45,334 bases of DNA, taken from positions 1-45,334 of the forward strand of contig DYBL01000046.1 in assembly GCA_019418625.1 (NCBI GenBank), written 5' to 3'. This DNA comes from Clostridiales bacterium. Its GTDB lineage: Bacteria; Bacillota; Clostridia; Oscillospirales; Oscillospiraceae. Under the pieces are notes generated by a model. That model was not told the origin of the DNA. It saw nothing but the letters and a program-made list of their open reading frames with translations, and did no database searches. Shown here piece after piece: positions 15,940 to 22,973 of the stretch (its first letter is position 1; each line of letters begins with the position of its first letter). Both the position numbers and the translations under genes were made by a program.

Positions 15940-15995
15940 AGTATAGGGTCCGCCGCGTAAAATCCGACACCAGGAGATTGTAAAGTGTTTGTAAA
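15940..15995 (-). promoter_or_regulatory. Pho-box promoter of pstS
   Basis: On the minus strand, TTTACA occurs at 15990-15995 and 15979-15984, an 11-bp direct repeat like the PhoP/PhoB boxes of Gram-positive bacteria. Downstream is -10 TATACT (15940-15945), whose expected -35 (GTCGGA) is poor, as usual for activator-dependent Pho promoters. A further TTTACA at 16010-16015 belongs to the neighbouring terminator stem. Confidence 0.75.
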
Positions 15996-16007
15996 ATCGC
16001 CTTTTTG

Positions 16008-16050
16008 CATGTAAAAGGGAGACCCCGGCAAGGTGTCTCCCTTTTACATG
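16008..16050. terminator. Terminator of the thioesterase gene
   Basis: A perfect 16-bp stem, 16008-16023 against 16035-16050, around an 11-nt loop, lying just past the thioesterase stop codon. The minus-strand 3' arm contains CCCTTTTACATG. It insulates the pst operon from upstream transcription. Confidence 0.85.
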
Positions 16051-16056
16051 ACCATT

Positions 16057-16809
16057 TTATTTTTTAAATTGGCACAGCGCCGTAAAGCACGGGCCCTGCG
16101 GGCCGACGCCCTCCATATAATAGGCATCTCCCTCCCGGACGCCCAACAGCCGCAGCTCCTCGCCCAGCGTGGCCTCCTTGCTGTAATTGATGAAAAAGTC
16201 CCGGGGCACCCGGTCCTGCAAGTCCGCGGGCAGTGCGTCCCAGACGATGTCGCCGTAGTTGCCGCTGTACACATGGCCGTTGCCGTCCAGGTCGGACCAC
16301 ACGATTCGCCGCTTTCCCAGCTCCTCCGCACCCTCCGTCGGCAGCAGGATCTTCCGGGTGTCCGGGCAGTCGATGGGGCGGTCGCTGGTGTGGATGGGCC
16401 GGGCCGTAAAGGACGCAGGCCGCAGAATGTGCCGGGTCTGGGGGTCCACCAGGATCCAGTCGCTCTTGATGGCCACCCGCACCGCTCCCGTCTGGTCCCG
16501 CATCTCATAAAAGCGCTGCATGTGGGCGCCCTTGGTACCATTTTCCCAGGTGGTGATATCCATGACCTCCCGGTAGCGGGGGCAGTCGTGGATACGCACA
16601 GCCATGCGGGAAAGAAGAAATACCTCCCGCATTTCATACAGCTTCTCATGGGTCAATCCTCTGGCATCATAGTCGTATCCGGCATAGGCGGCCGCCCGGC
16701 TCAGCAGGGACGACACCCTCGCGCGCTTGTTTCGGTCACAGTCGGCAAATATGAATTCCTCTTGGCGGAAATATCCGTTTTCTTCCGATTTTTGCGCAAA
16801 TGCTTCCAA
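16057..16809 (-). CDS. Acyl-ACP thioesterase (FatA/FatB type)
   Basis: Predicted to release fatty acids from acyl carrier protein in the cytosol. The 250 residues form two hotdog domains: FIFADCDRNKRARVSSLLSRAAAYAGYDY in the first, and RRIVWSDLDGNGHVYSGNYGDIVWD in the second with the family's Asn and His (N-x-H). The start is inferred as the TTG at 16809, preceded by AGAAGG about 10 nt upstream. Longer forms are excluded because the open frame further upstream runs through the promoter (-10 at 16862-16867). It stands alone, divergent from ridA. Confidence 0.87.
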   Translation of the reverse strand: MEAFAQKSEENGYFRQEEFIFADCDRNKRARVSSLLSRAAAYAGYDYDARGLTHEKLYEMREVFLLSRMAVRIHDCPRYREVMDITTWENGTKGAHMQRFYEMRDQTGAVRVAIKSDWILVDPQTRHILRPASFTARPIHTSDRPIDCPDTRKILLPTEGAEELGKRRIVWSDLDGNGHVYSGNYGDIVWDALPADLQDRVPRDFFINYSKEATLGEELRLLGVREGDAYYMEGVGPQGPCFTALCQFKK

Positions 16810-16861
16810 TTTTTTGACGCCTTCTTTCAAAATGATTTCTATTTTCCAATGATGGTTTAGA

Positions 16862-16890
16862 AGTATACCATATTTTTGTCTATTTCTCAA
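16862..16890 (-). promoter_or_regulatory. Promoter of the thioesterase gene
   Basis: On the minus strand, TTGAGA (16885-16890), a 17-bp spacer and TATACT (16862-16867). The start near 16855 leaves a leader of about 46 nt and rules out a translation start upstream of it. Confidence 0.75.
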
Positions 16891-16900
16891 GCAACGATGA

Positions 16901-16928
16901 TTGACTTTTTGTCCGCCTGTGCTATGAT
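16901..16928 (+). promoter_or_regulatory. Promoter of ridA
   Basis: TTGACT (16901-16906), a 16-bp spacer and TATGAT (16923-16928), preceded by an extended -10 TGC (16920-16922). It is back to back with the thioesterase promoter. Confidence 0.75.
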
Positions 16929-16959
16929 GATAATATCAATTCAAAGGAGGATTCTTCCA

Positions 16960-17334
16960 ATGGACAAGAAAGTTATCTCCACTACCAACGCTCCCGGCGC
17001 CATCGGCCCCTACTCCCAGGCTTGGGCTGTGGGCGACATGGTGTTTGCCTCCGGCCAGATCCCTGTGAACCCCGCCACCGGTGAGATCCCCACTGGCATC
17101 GCTGCTCAGACCGAGCAGAGCTGCAAGAACGTCGCCGCCATCATGGAGGCCGCCGGTCTGACCATGGACAACGTGGTCAAGACCACCTGCTTCCTGGCCG
17201 ACATCGCCGACTTCACCGCTTTCAACGAGGTTTACGCCAAGTACTTCACCTCCAAGCCCGCTCGTTCCTGCGTGGCTGTGAAGGATCTGCCCAAGGGCGT
17301 TCTGTGCGAGGTAGAGGCTATCGCTGTCAAGTAA
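16960..17334 (+). CDS. ridA: RidA-family enamine/imine deaminase
   Basis: A 124-residue RidA/YjgF/UK114 protein that hydrolyses reactive 2-aminoacrylate-type enamines arising from PLP enzymes. The family blocks are GAIGPYSQAW near the start, FASGQIPVNPATGEIP, the substrate-binding Arg in KPARSCVAVKDLPKG (about residue 105) and the terminal CEVEAIAVK. The ATG at 16960 follows AAAGGAGG by 9 nt. It is a single gene with its own promoter and terminator and highly biased codons suggesting strong expression. Confidence 0.96.
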   Translation: MDKKVISTTNAPGAIGPYSQAWAVGDMVFASGQIPVNPATGEIPTGIAAQTEQSCKNVAAIMEAAGLTMDNVVKTTCFLADIADFTAFNEVYAKYFTSKPARSCVAVKDLPKGVLCEVEAIAVK

Positions 17335-17353
17335 GCGAAGCAGACTCCTACAT

Positions 17354-17388
17354 AAAAAAGGCTGACCCGGACGGGTCAGCCTTTTTTT
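17354..17388. terminator. Bidirectional terminator between ridA and degV
   Basis: A 15-bp stem, AAAAAAGGCTGACCC (17354-17368) with its complement 17373-17387, a 4-nt loop and flanking A and T runs. It serves both convergent genes. Confidence 0.93.
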
Positions 17389-17389
17389 G

Positions 17390-18229
17390 TTATTTGCGCA
17401 GGAAGATGATGCCCAAAGTGCCGGGCCCGCAGTGGCAGAAAATGGTGCAGCCGGCCTTAGTCTCCACGATCCGCTCAAAGCGCCCGTCCCGCTGCAGGGC
17501 CTCCCGGGCAATGGCGGCCAGGTGGTCGTCAGGGCAGGTATCCACCAAAAACACCAGGGAGGGATCGATGTCCGTGCGGCCCTCCAGGCGGTCGCGGACG
17601 TAGTCCCCCACCACCTTTTCAATAGAGCCTCTGTACTTTTTGGTGACGGACATCTTCCCGTCGATGACTTCCACACAGGGGTGCAGCTTCAAAAGGTTGG
17701 CCCCCAGCAGCGTCACCGCAGAGCAGCGCCCGCCCTTTTTCATGTAGTCCAGCCGGTCCAGCACGAAGCTGGTCTCCACCCGGCCGGTCATCTCTTCCAG
17801 CATATCGAAGATCTCGCCCACGGAGCGGCCCTCCTCCGCCGCTTTGGCAGCGGCCAGCACCAAAAAGCCGTGTCCCACGGTCAGGTTGGCGGAGTCCACC
17901 ACGTAGACCTCCGGCACCTCTTCCGCCGCCAGCTTGGCATTTTGATAGCAGCTGGAAAAGCCCATACCGATGTTGATGTGGATCACTGCCTCATGGCGCT
18001 CCATCTCCCGGCGGAACAGAGTCTCGTAATCGGCGATGTTCACGGCGTTGGTGGTGGTGATGTCGCCGCCGGCGTCCACATGGGCGGCGATATCCGCCGT
18101 GCGGATGTCCACGCCGTCGTGAAAGAGTCTGCCGCCTTTGACGATCCCCAGGGGGATCACGGAAATATGGTGCCGCTCCAGCAGCTCCACCGGCAGGTCG
18201 CAGGTGCTGTCAGTGGTAATTTTGATCAT
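17390..18229 (-). CDS. DegV/FakB-family fatty-acid-binding protein
   Basis: A 279-residue DegV-family protein. Family members bind a fatty acid in a buried tunnel and, as FakB, present it to the FakA kinase for phospholipid synthesis. The diagnostic N-terminus ITTDSTCDLP is intact, with TTTNAVNIADYE, SSCYQNAKLAAEEV, VVDSANLTVGHGFLV and LDYMKKGGRCS further on. The ATG at 18229 has GGAG 10 nt upstream. It may be linked functionally to the acyl-ACP thioesterase 0.6 kb away, since both handle free fatty acids, but they are separate transcripts. No fakA is present in the window. Confidence 0.92.
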   Translation of the reverse strand: MIKITTDSTCDLPVELLERHHISVIPLGIVKGGRLFHDGVDIRTADIAAHVDAGGDITTTNAVNIADYETLFRREMERHEAVIHINIGMGFSSCYQNAKLAAEEVPEVYVVDSANLTVGHGFLVLAAAKAAEEGRSVGEIFDMLEEMTGRVETSFVLDRLDYMKKGGRCSAVTLLGANLLKLHPCVEVIDGKMSVTKKYRGSIEKVVGDYVRDRLEGRTDIDPSLVFLVDTCPDDHLAAIAREALQRDGRFERIVETKAGCTIFCHCGPGTLGIIFLRK

Positions 18230-18338
18230 ACAGTGTGTTCTCCTTCTCCGGTCTTGGGCCGGACGTCATTGGAATGCCGCTAAAAAAGCAGTTTATTTTA
18301 CCACACTTCTTTTCCAATTTCCAGTCCCCTGGGAAATT

Positions 18339-18905
18339 TCAAAGACGGACCACCGCCGCATCCGGCTCCAGGTCCTCGTGGGAGGAAAGCAGCACGATCT
18401 TTCCGGCCGCCTCCCGCTCCACGCACGCCCAGGCCCGGCGGCGGTTGTCCGCGTCCAGCCCGGCAAAGGGCTCATCCAGCGCCAGGGCATCGCAGGGCAC
18501 CAGCAGGGCTCTGGCCAGCGCCAGCCGCCGCTTCATGCCGCCGGAGTAAGCCCGGACCAGCTTTCCTCCCGCCTCCTCCAGCCCCAGCTCCTCCAAAAGG
18601 CGCCGGGCGCGCTCCTTCTCCAGTGCCGGCCCCGCCGCAAAGCGCAGGTTGGCCATGGCGTCCAGATGCTCCAAAAGCCGGTTTTCCTGAAATACCGCCG
18701 CCCAGCGGCAGGGCTCGGGCAGCGTGATCGTCCCGCTGTCCGGCCGCTCCAGTCCCAGCAGCAGCCGCAGCAGCGCGGTCTTGCCCGTGCCGGATGGGGC
18801 ACGCAGGCAGGTGGGCCGATCCGTACCGGCGGTAAAGCTCACATTCCGCAAAACCGGCCGGCCGTCATAGGACTTGCACACGTCCGATACCACGATCTGC
18901 TTCAC
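18339..18905 (-). CDS. ABC transporter ATP-binding protein (nitrate/sulfonate/thiamine-precursor type)
   Basis: A short ATPase of 188 residues, about 50 shorter than usual for SsuB/TauB-type proteins. Motifs are intact: Walker A APSGTGKTALL, signature AYSGGMKRRLALARAL, Walker B ALALDEPFAGLD, H-loop SSHE. The protein ends soon after the H-loop, so the usual C-terminal extension is missing. Its start overlaps the permease stop by 4 nt (ATGA), showing tight coupling. It is the last gene of the operon TM1266-like regulator, substrate-binding lipoprotein, permease, ATPase. The substrate is unknown. Confidence 0.9.
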   Translation of the reverse strand: MKQIVVSDVCKSYDGRPVLRNVSFTAGTDRPTCLRAPSGTGKTALLRLLLGLERPDSGTITLPEPCRWAAVFQENRLLEHLDAMANLRFAAGPALEKERARRLLEELGLEEAGGKLVRAYSGGMKRRLALARALLVPCDALALDEPFAGLDADNRRRAWACVEREAAGKIVLLSSHEDLEPDAAVVRL

Positions 18906-19669
18906 CGGATCCCCACCTTTCCCGCAAGGGCGTCTATGCCCCGCAAAACCAGCCGCTCCATCGCCACAGACAGCGCCACGATCACCGCCGTCCAGGCAAA
19001 CAGATCCGCCGTCTGAAAATACACCTTGGCCGCGTACAGCCGCTCACCCACGGTGCCCGTCCTTAGACCGATCACCTCCGCCGCCACGCCGGACTTCCAG
19101 CAAAGGCCGATCGCCAGGGACACGGCGGAGCGGAAGTACGGCAGCACCGCCGGGGTCCACACGCCCCAAAGCTGCCGCCGCCAGGGCACCCGGAACACCC
19201 GGGCCATCTCCAGCAGCTGTCGGTCCGTCTGGGCGATGCCCTCCAGCACGTTGCCGTAAATCGGGGGGAACGCCATCAGGCCGGAGATCAGCAGCGAGAG
19301 GGAGCCCCCGTCCACCCATACCAGCGCCAGAATGATGAACGACACCACCGGCACGGCCTTGACCGCCGCGGCACCAGGCGCGATCAGCTCCCGCACCGGC
19401 GCAAACCGGGCGGAAAGCGCCGCCAGCATCACCGCCAGCACGCAGGAGACGGCAAAGCCCCCAAAGATATGGACGGCGGAGGTGCCCACGGCGGCCCAGA
19501 AGTCCCCGGTGAGCGCCAGCGCCCCCAGACGGCGCAGGGAGGCAAGGGGCGAGGCCAGCAGGAGATGTCCCGCCGGGTAGGCGGCGGCCATGGCCATGGC
19601 CACCCCCTGCCAGCACAGGATCCAAAAGAAGACCGCCCAGAGCCGGACAGGCCGCTTGCTTTTTTTCAT
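18902..19669 (-). CDS. ABC transporter permease
   Basis: A 255-residue membrane permease of the SsuC/TauC/ThiX class with about six membrane segments. The EAA-type cytoplasmic loop is around EMARVFRVPWRRQLWGVWTPAVLPYF. The start is the ATG at 19669 (MKKSKRPVRLW), with GGAGG 8 nt upstream. It lies between the lipoprotein and ATPase genes and overlaps the latter by 4 nt. It would form the membrane channel of this importer; a single permease gene implies a homodimer. Confidence 0.9.
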   Translation of the reverse strand: MKKSKRPVRLWAVFFWILCWQGVAMAMAAAYPAGHLLLASPLASLRRLGALALTGDFWAAVGTSAVHIFGGFAVSCVLAVMLAALSARFAPVRELIAPGAAAVKAVPVVSFIILALVWVDGGSLSLLISGLMAFPPIYGNVLEGIAQTDRQLLEMARVFRVPWRRQLWGVWTPAVLPYFRSAVSLAIGLCWKSGVAAEVIGLRTGTVGERLYAAKVYFQTADLFAWTAVIVALSVAMERLVLRGIDALAGKVGIR

Positions 19670-19700
19670 CAGCCCGTCCTCCCTTCCCGCCTCAAACGGC

Positions 19701-20702
19701 TCACGCGCCGTAATAGAAGTCGTCGCCGGGCATGGCACCGCCCACGGAGGCGCTGTCGGCGTCGCAGAGCACCTGGAGATAGCCGGAGAGCTTATCCTTC
19801 ATCTCCGTGCCGGTGATGCACACGATGTTGCAGTAGGGCAGGGCCTTTTCCGCCACGGCCGCCTCCACGATGCCGTAGTCCCCGATGAGGGCGGCGGCGT
19901 CCGCCGTGTTGGCGTTCACCCACTCCACGCTGGCGGCATAATCAGAGAGGAAGGCGTCCACCGCGGCGGGGTTGGACTCCACCACCTCCCGGCGGGCCAC
20001 CACCACGCCGGTGAGCAGGGCGGAGCCGTTGTCCAGGGCGTCCCACTCCTCCGTCAGGTCCAGGGCCACCCGCAGATCCGGGAGCTTGCTCTGGGCCACG
20101 GTCACAAAGGGCTGGGGCAGCATGGCGATGGTGGCAGCACCGGTGGCCAGGGCGCTGACGCACTCAGCGTGCTCGCTCTTCCAGTCCACGATCACATCGT
20201 CCATGGGCTTGACGCCGTTTTGCTCCAGCAGATAGTTCAGGGCATACTCCGGCGTGGAGCCCTTGCCGGAGGCCACGATGGTCTTGCCGGCAAGATCCGC
20301 CATGGAGCGCACAGCGTTGCCGTTTTCCACGATATACAGTACACCCAGGGTGTTGATGCCCAAGGTCACGATCTCACCCTCGGTCTTTTGATAGAGGGTC
20401 GCGGCCAGGTTGGCAGGCACGCAGGCCATGTCCAGCTCCCCCTTGATGAGCAGGGGCGCCACCTCGTCGGCGGAGGCCGCCAGGGTAAAGGTATAGTCAT
20501 TGACAAAGGAGGCGTCCTCCTGCTCCGCGTCGTGCATGAGCTTCACCAGGCCCATGGCCGTGGGGCCCTTCAGCGCCGCCACGGAATACTGCTCGCCGGT
20601 GACCTCCTGGGGCTGCTCCTCCTCTTTCTTGCCGCAGGCGGCCGCCGTCAGCGTCAGTACCAGCGCCAGGCACAGCGCCGCCATCCGTTTCATGTTGTTC
20701 AT
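19701..20702 (-). CDS. ABC transporter substrate-binding lipoprotein (NMT1/SsuA-like)
   Basis: A 333-residue lipoprotein with a signal peptide and lipobox LTAAAC, a Glu-rich linker, then a bilobed binding domain. The family block is VAALKGPTAMGLVKLMHD near the N-terminus, with LPQPFVTVAQSKLPDLRVALDL in the middle; both are common in the NMT1/taurine/sulfonate-type receptors of Clostridia. It captures an unknown small solute for the permease and ATPase downstream. The ATG at 20702 is preceded by GAGG; the ATG at 20693 is an equally possible start. It follows the TM1266-type regulator by 36 nt. Confidence 0.9.
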   Translation of the reverse strand: MNNMKRMAALCLALVLTLTAAACGKKEEEQPQEVTGEQYSVAALKGPTAMGLVKLMHDAEQEDASFVNDYTFTLAASADEVAPLLIKGELDMACVPANLAATLYQKTEGEIVTLGINTLGVLYIVENGNAVRSMADLAGKTIVASGKGSTPEYALNYLLEQNGVKPMDDVIVDWKSEHAECVSALATGAATIAMLPQPFVTVAQSKLPDLRVALDLTEEWDALDNGSALLTGVVVARREVVESNPAAVDAFLSDYAASVEWVNANTADAAALIGDYGIVEAAVAEKALPYCNIVCITGTEMKDKLSGYLQVLCDADSASVGGAMPGDDFYYGA

Positions 20703-20738
20703 ACTCCATTCCTCATTTCTTCAAAGTTTCTCTGTGCT

Positions 20739-20996
20739 TCAGCACAGTGCCTCTTCCGGGGCGTAGACCGTCTTGGCGGTGACGCCGTCCAGACGGCCGA
20801 CCTTACCGGACAGGGCGGCGATCACGTCCTGGGGCGCGTCCATGGCCACGCTGATGATGCTCACGCCCCGCTGGTGATAGGGCACTCCCATACGACCGAT
20901 GATATAGCGCCCGTACTGGTGCAAAAGTTCGTTGAGTGCCCCCACCGACTGCGTATTTTTCACGATGACGGCCAGCACCGCCACTCTCGTGTGCAT
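20739..20996 (-). CDS. TM1266-type (iron-only hydrogenase system regulator-like) ACT/NikR-fold protein
   Basis: An 85-residue protein beginning MHTRVAVLAVIVKNTQSV, with GRYIIGRMGVPYHQRGVSIISVAMDAP in the middle. This matches the small TM1266 family annotated as putative regulators of the iron-only hydrogenase system, which adopt an ACT/NikR-C-like ferredoxin fold and probably bind a small ligand. There is no DNA-binding segment, so it cannot act as a classical repressor alone. The ATG at 20996 has GGAGGGAGG just upstream. It is the first gene of an ABC-importer operon behind a leader RNA with a terminator. No hydrogenase gene is nearby. Confidence 0.8.
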   Translation of the reverse strand: MHTRVAVLAVIVKNTQSVGALNELLHQYGRYIIGRMGVPYHQRGVSIISVAMDAPQDVIAALSGKVGRLDGVTAKTVYAPEEALC

Positions 20997-21180
20997 GTGC
21001 CTCCCTCCTTTCCGCAAAAAATCGCCCCCTCCGCCGTTCGGCAGAGGGGGCGATGGATAGACTCCGTCCGGGCCGCTTTTCGCCGGCGGCCCCATTCCCT
21101 CTCTTTCGGCGCGGAAAGACCTTGCCGGCAGAACGACAGGATGCTGTTTGGGTCCTGCGGTCAGCTTGCTTCCCGCGGAC
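20997..21180 (-). promoter_or_regulatory. Structured leader RNA with intrinsic terminator, candidate riboswitch or attenuator
   Basis: Transcription from the promoter at 21187-21216 should begin near 21180, giving a leader of about 184 nt. The first hairpin starts at +1: GUCCGCGG (21173-21180) against CCGCAGGAC (21152-21160). Further hairpins are UCUUUC...GAAAGA and GGGCCGC...GCGGCCC. The leader ends with a long GC-rich hairpin (about 21021-21053) and six U, directly followed by the ribosome binding site of the TM1266-like gene. GCCGGC segments in two hairpins could pair alternatively. I could not match it to TPP, cobalamin, SAM, FMN, THF, Moco or guanidine consensus motifs. Confidence 0.6.
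21017..21053 (-). terminator. Intrinsic terminator inside the leader RNA
   Basis: On the minus strand, ATCGCCCCCTCTGCCG pairs with CGGCGGAGGGGGCGAT across a very short loop and is followed by six T. It lies only about 20 nt before the start codon at 20996, so read-through must be conditional or partial. Confidence 0.85.
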
Positions 21181-21186
21181 AAAAGC

Positions 21187-21216
21187 ATGATAGCATACCC
21201 CCGTCGCCGCGGTCAA
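21187..21216 (-). promoter_or_regulatory. Promoter of the leader/TM1266/ABC operon
   Basis: On the minus strand, TTGACC (21211-21216), an 18-bp spacer and TATCAT (21187-21192) with extended -10 TGC. The -35 overlaps the malQ stop codon, so the operon has its own promoter immediately after malQ. Confidence 0.65.
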
Positions 21217-22688
21217 GCCCCGCAGCGGCCGTAGGTATAGGTCAGCTGCCGGATCTCTCTGGCCAGGGTCATGGGCGGCAGTTCCGCAAGGCGCCAGCGC
21301 CAGTTGCCCTCCGCCACCCCGGGCACATTGATCCGCGCCTGGCTGCCAAGGCCCAGATAGTCCTGCAGCTGGGCCACGAACAGCTCTGCCACGCTGCCCT
21401 GTCCTGCCCGCAGCAGCGCCTTCCGCACGCCCTCGGCGTCCTCCGCGCCCAGGTACTGCCGGGCAAAGGCCCGCTCGGCCTCGCCGGCGTGGGCATACCA
21501 CCCGGCGGCGGTATCGTTGTCGTGGGTGCCGGTATAGCATACGCAGCCCGTTTGCTGATTGTGGGGCAAATAGGCGTTGTCCGGACCGGAGAAGGCAAAC
21601 TCCAGCACCTTCATGCCCGGCAGGCCCGATTCCTGGCGCAGCCGGTGGACATCGTCGGTGAGGATGCCAAGATCCTCGGCAATGTAGGTGATGTTGGGGA
21701 ACCAGTTGGTCAATACCCGCAGCAGATCCATGCCGGGGCCCACCTCCCAGTGGCCCACCTTGGCCGTTTCCGCTCCGGCAGGCACGGCCCAGTAGCTGGC
21801 AAAGGCCCGGAAATGGTCCAGCCGGATGGCGTCAAACAGCCGGGAGGCACCCTCCACCCGGCGGATCCACCAGCCGAAGCCGTCAGCCTTCTGGGCGTTC
21901 CAGTCATAGAGGGGATTGCCCCACAGCTGCCCGTCGGCGGAGAAGTAGTCCGGCGGCACGCCCGCCACCTTGGTGGGACGGCCCTCGGCGTCCAGCAAAA
22001 ACTCCCGCCGCTCCGACCAGACGTCCGCGCTGTCCAGCGACACGTAGATGGGCAGGTCGCCGATGAGCTTTACCCCCCGGTCGTTGACATAGGTCTTGAG
22101 GGATTCCCACTGGCGGAAGAACCAGTACTGCACCCAGGTGTGGAACGCCACATCCTCCGCAAGATGCACCGCCCACTGCTCCACCGCCGCCGTCTCATGG
22201 CGCCGCAGCGCCTCATCCGGCCACTGGAACCAGGCCTTTTGGTCGAAATGGGTCTTGATCGCTCGATACAGGGCGTAATTTTTCACCCATGGATTCCTGT
22301 CTGTAAACTCCCGCACCGCCTGGGCCGCCTCACCGCTGACCCGGGAGAACGCCAGACGCAGCAGCGCATCCCTGTCACGGTGCAGCGCGGCATAGTCGAT
22401 GGTGTCCGACGGCGCCACCCGGGCGCCCTCCAGCTCCGCCTGCGTCAAAAGGCCCTCCGCCGCCAGCTGCTCCGGGTCCAGAAACAAGGCGTTTCCCGCA
22501 AAGGTGGACTCACTGGTATAGGGGGAGTCCCCCGCCCCGGTGGGGCCCACGGGCAAGATCTGCCACCAGCACTGGCCGGCGGCAGCCAAAAAATCCGCAA
22601 AAGCCCGGGCTTCACGGCCCAGCGTCCCGATGCCGTAAGGAGACGGCAGGGAGAAGATCGGCAGTAAAATGCCGGCAGAACGTTCCAT
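21213..22688 (-). CDS. malQ: 4-alpha-glucanotransferase (amylomaltase)
   Basis: A 491-residue GH77 enzyme that transfers alpha-1,4-glucan chains in maltodextrin and glycogen metabolism in the cytosol. Family motifs are complete: GILLPIFSLPSPYGIGTLG at the start, QILPVGPTGAGDSPYTSES, LIGDLPIYVSLDSADVW, FDAIRLDHFRAFASYW with the catalytic Asp nucleophile, ITYIAEDLG with the acid/base Glu, and TGTHDNDTAAGW. The ATG at 22688 begins MERSAG; a long open extension upstream runs through the promoter and is not coding. It is a monocistronic gene unless read-through enters the next operon; no separate terminator is seen at its 3' end. Confidence 0.96.
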   Translation of the reverse strand: MERSAGILLPIFSLPSPYGIGTLGREARAFADFLAAAGQCWWQILPVGPTGAGDSPYTSESTFAGNALFLDPEQLAAEGLLTQAELEGARVAPSDTIDYAALHRDRDALLRLAFSRVSGEAAQAVREFTDRNPWVKNYALYRAIKTHFDQKAWFQWPDEALRRHETAAVEQWAVHLAEDVAFHTWVQYWFFRQWESLKTYVNDRGVKLIGDLPIYVSLDSADVWSERREFLLDAEGRPTKVAGVPPDYFSADGQLWGNPLYDWNAQKADGFGWWIRRVEGASRLFDAIRLDHFRAFASYWAVPAGAETAKVGHWEVGPGMDLLRVLTNWFPNITYIAEDLGILTDDVHRLRQESGLPGMKVLEFAFSGPDNAYLPHNQQTGCVCYTGTHDNDTAAGWYAHAGEAERAFARQYLGAEDAEGVRKALLRAGQGSVAELFVAQLQDYLGLGSQARINVPGVAEGNWRWRLAELPPMTLAREIRQLTYTYGRCGA

Positions 22689-22724
22689 ATCCAGATCACT
22701 CTCTTTTTTACTAAGGATTGCTCT

Positions 22725-22753
22725 ATTGTATGCGCCCTGCCGGAATTTGTCAA
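22725..22753 (-). promoter_or_regulatory. Promoter of malQ
   Basis: On the minus strand, TTGACA (22748-22753), a 17-bp spacer and TACAAT (22725-22730), close to the ideal sigma-A promoter. The start is near 22718, leaving a 30-nt leader. Confidence 0.85.
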
Positions 22754-22973
22754 GCCGCACAAAACGCCGTCTGTGTTTCAATCTGTTTTTGTCTATTTTC
22801 CATGTTCCGCTGCTATAACTGCCCCATCCCGCTTGCAGCGCTTTTTCTCCCTGAAACTCTGTGCTATACTGAAAAAAACGCTCCGCAACCGCTGGTTGAC
22901 AAAAAGAAATCCGCCGGTGGTAGCGATCGGATCCCCGCTCTGGTATGCTGAGAGCAGCAAAGGAGGTGTCCCC

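Noticed and set aside
16010..16015. Third Pho-box repeat counted as a certain site
   Set aside because: It lies inside a perfect 16-bp terminator stem and its spacing from the other repeats is 20 rather than 22 bp, so it is recorded only as a possibility.
20997..21180. TPP or cobalamin riboswitch upstream of the ABC operon
   Set aside because: Neither the CUGAGA and thi-box elements nor the B12-box GCCACUG element is present in the leader.
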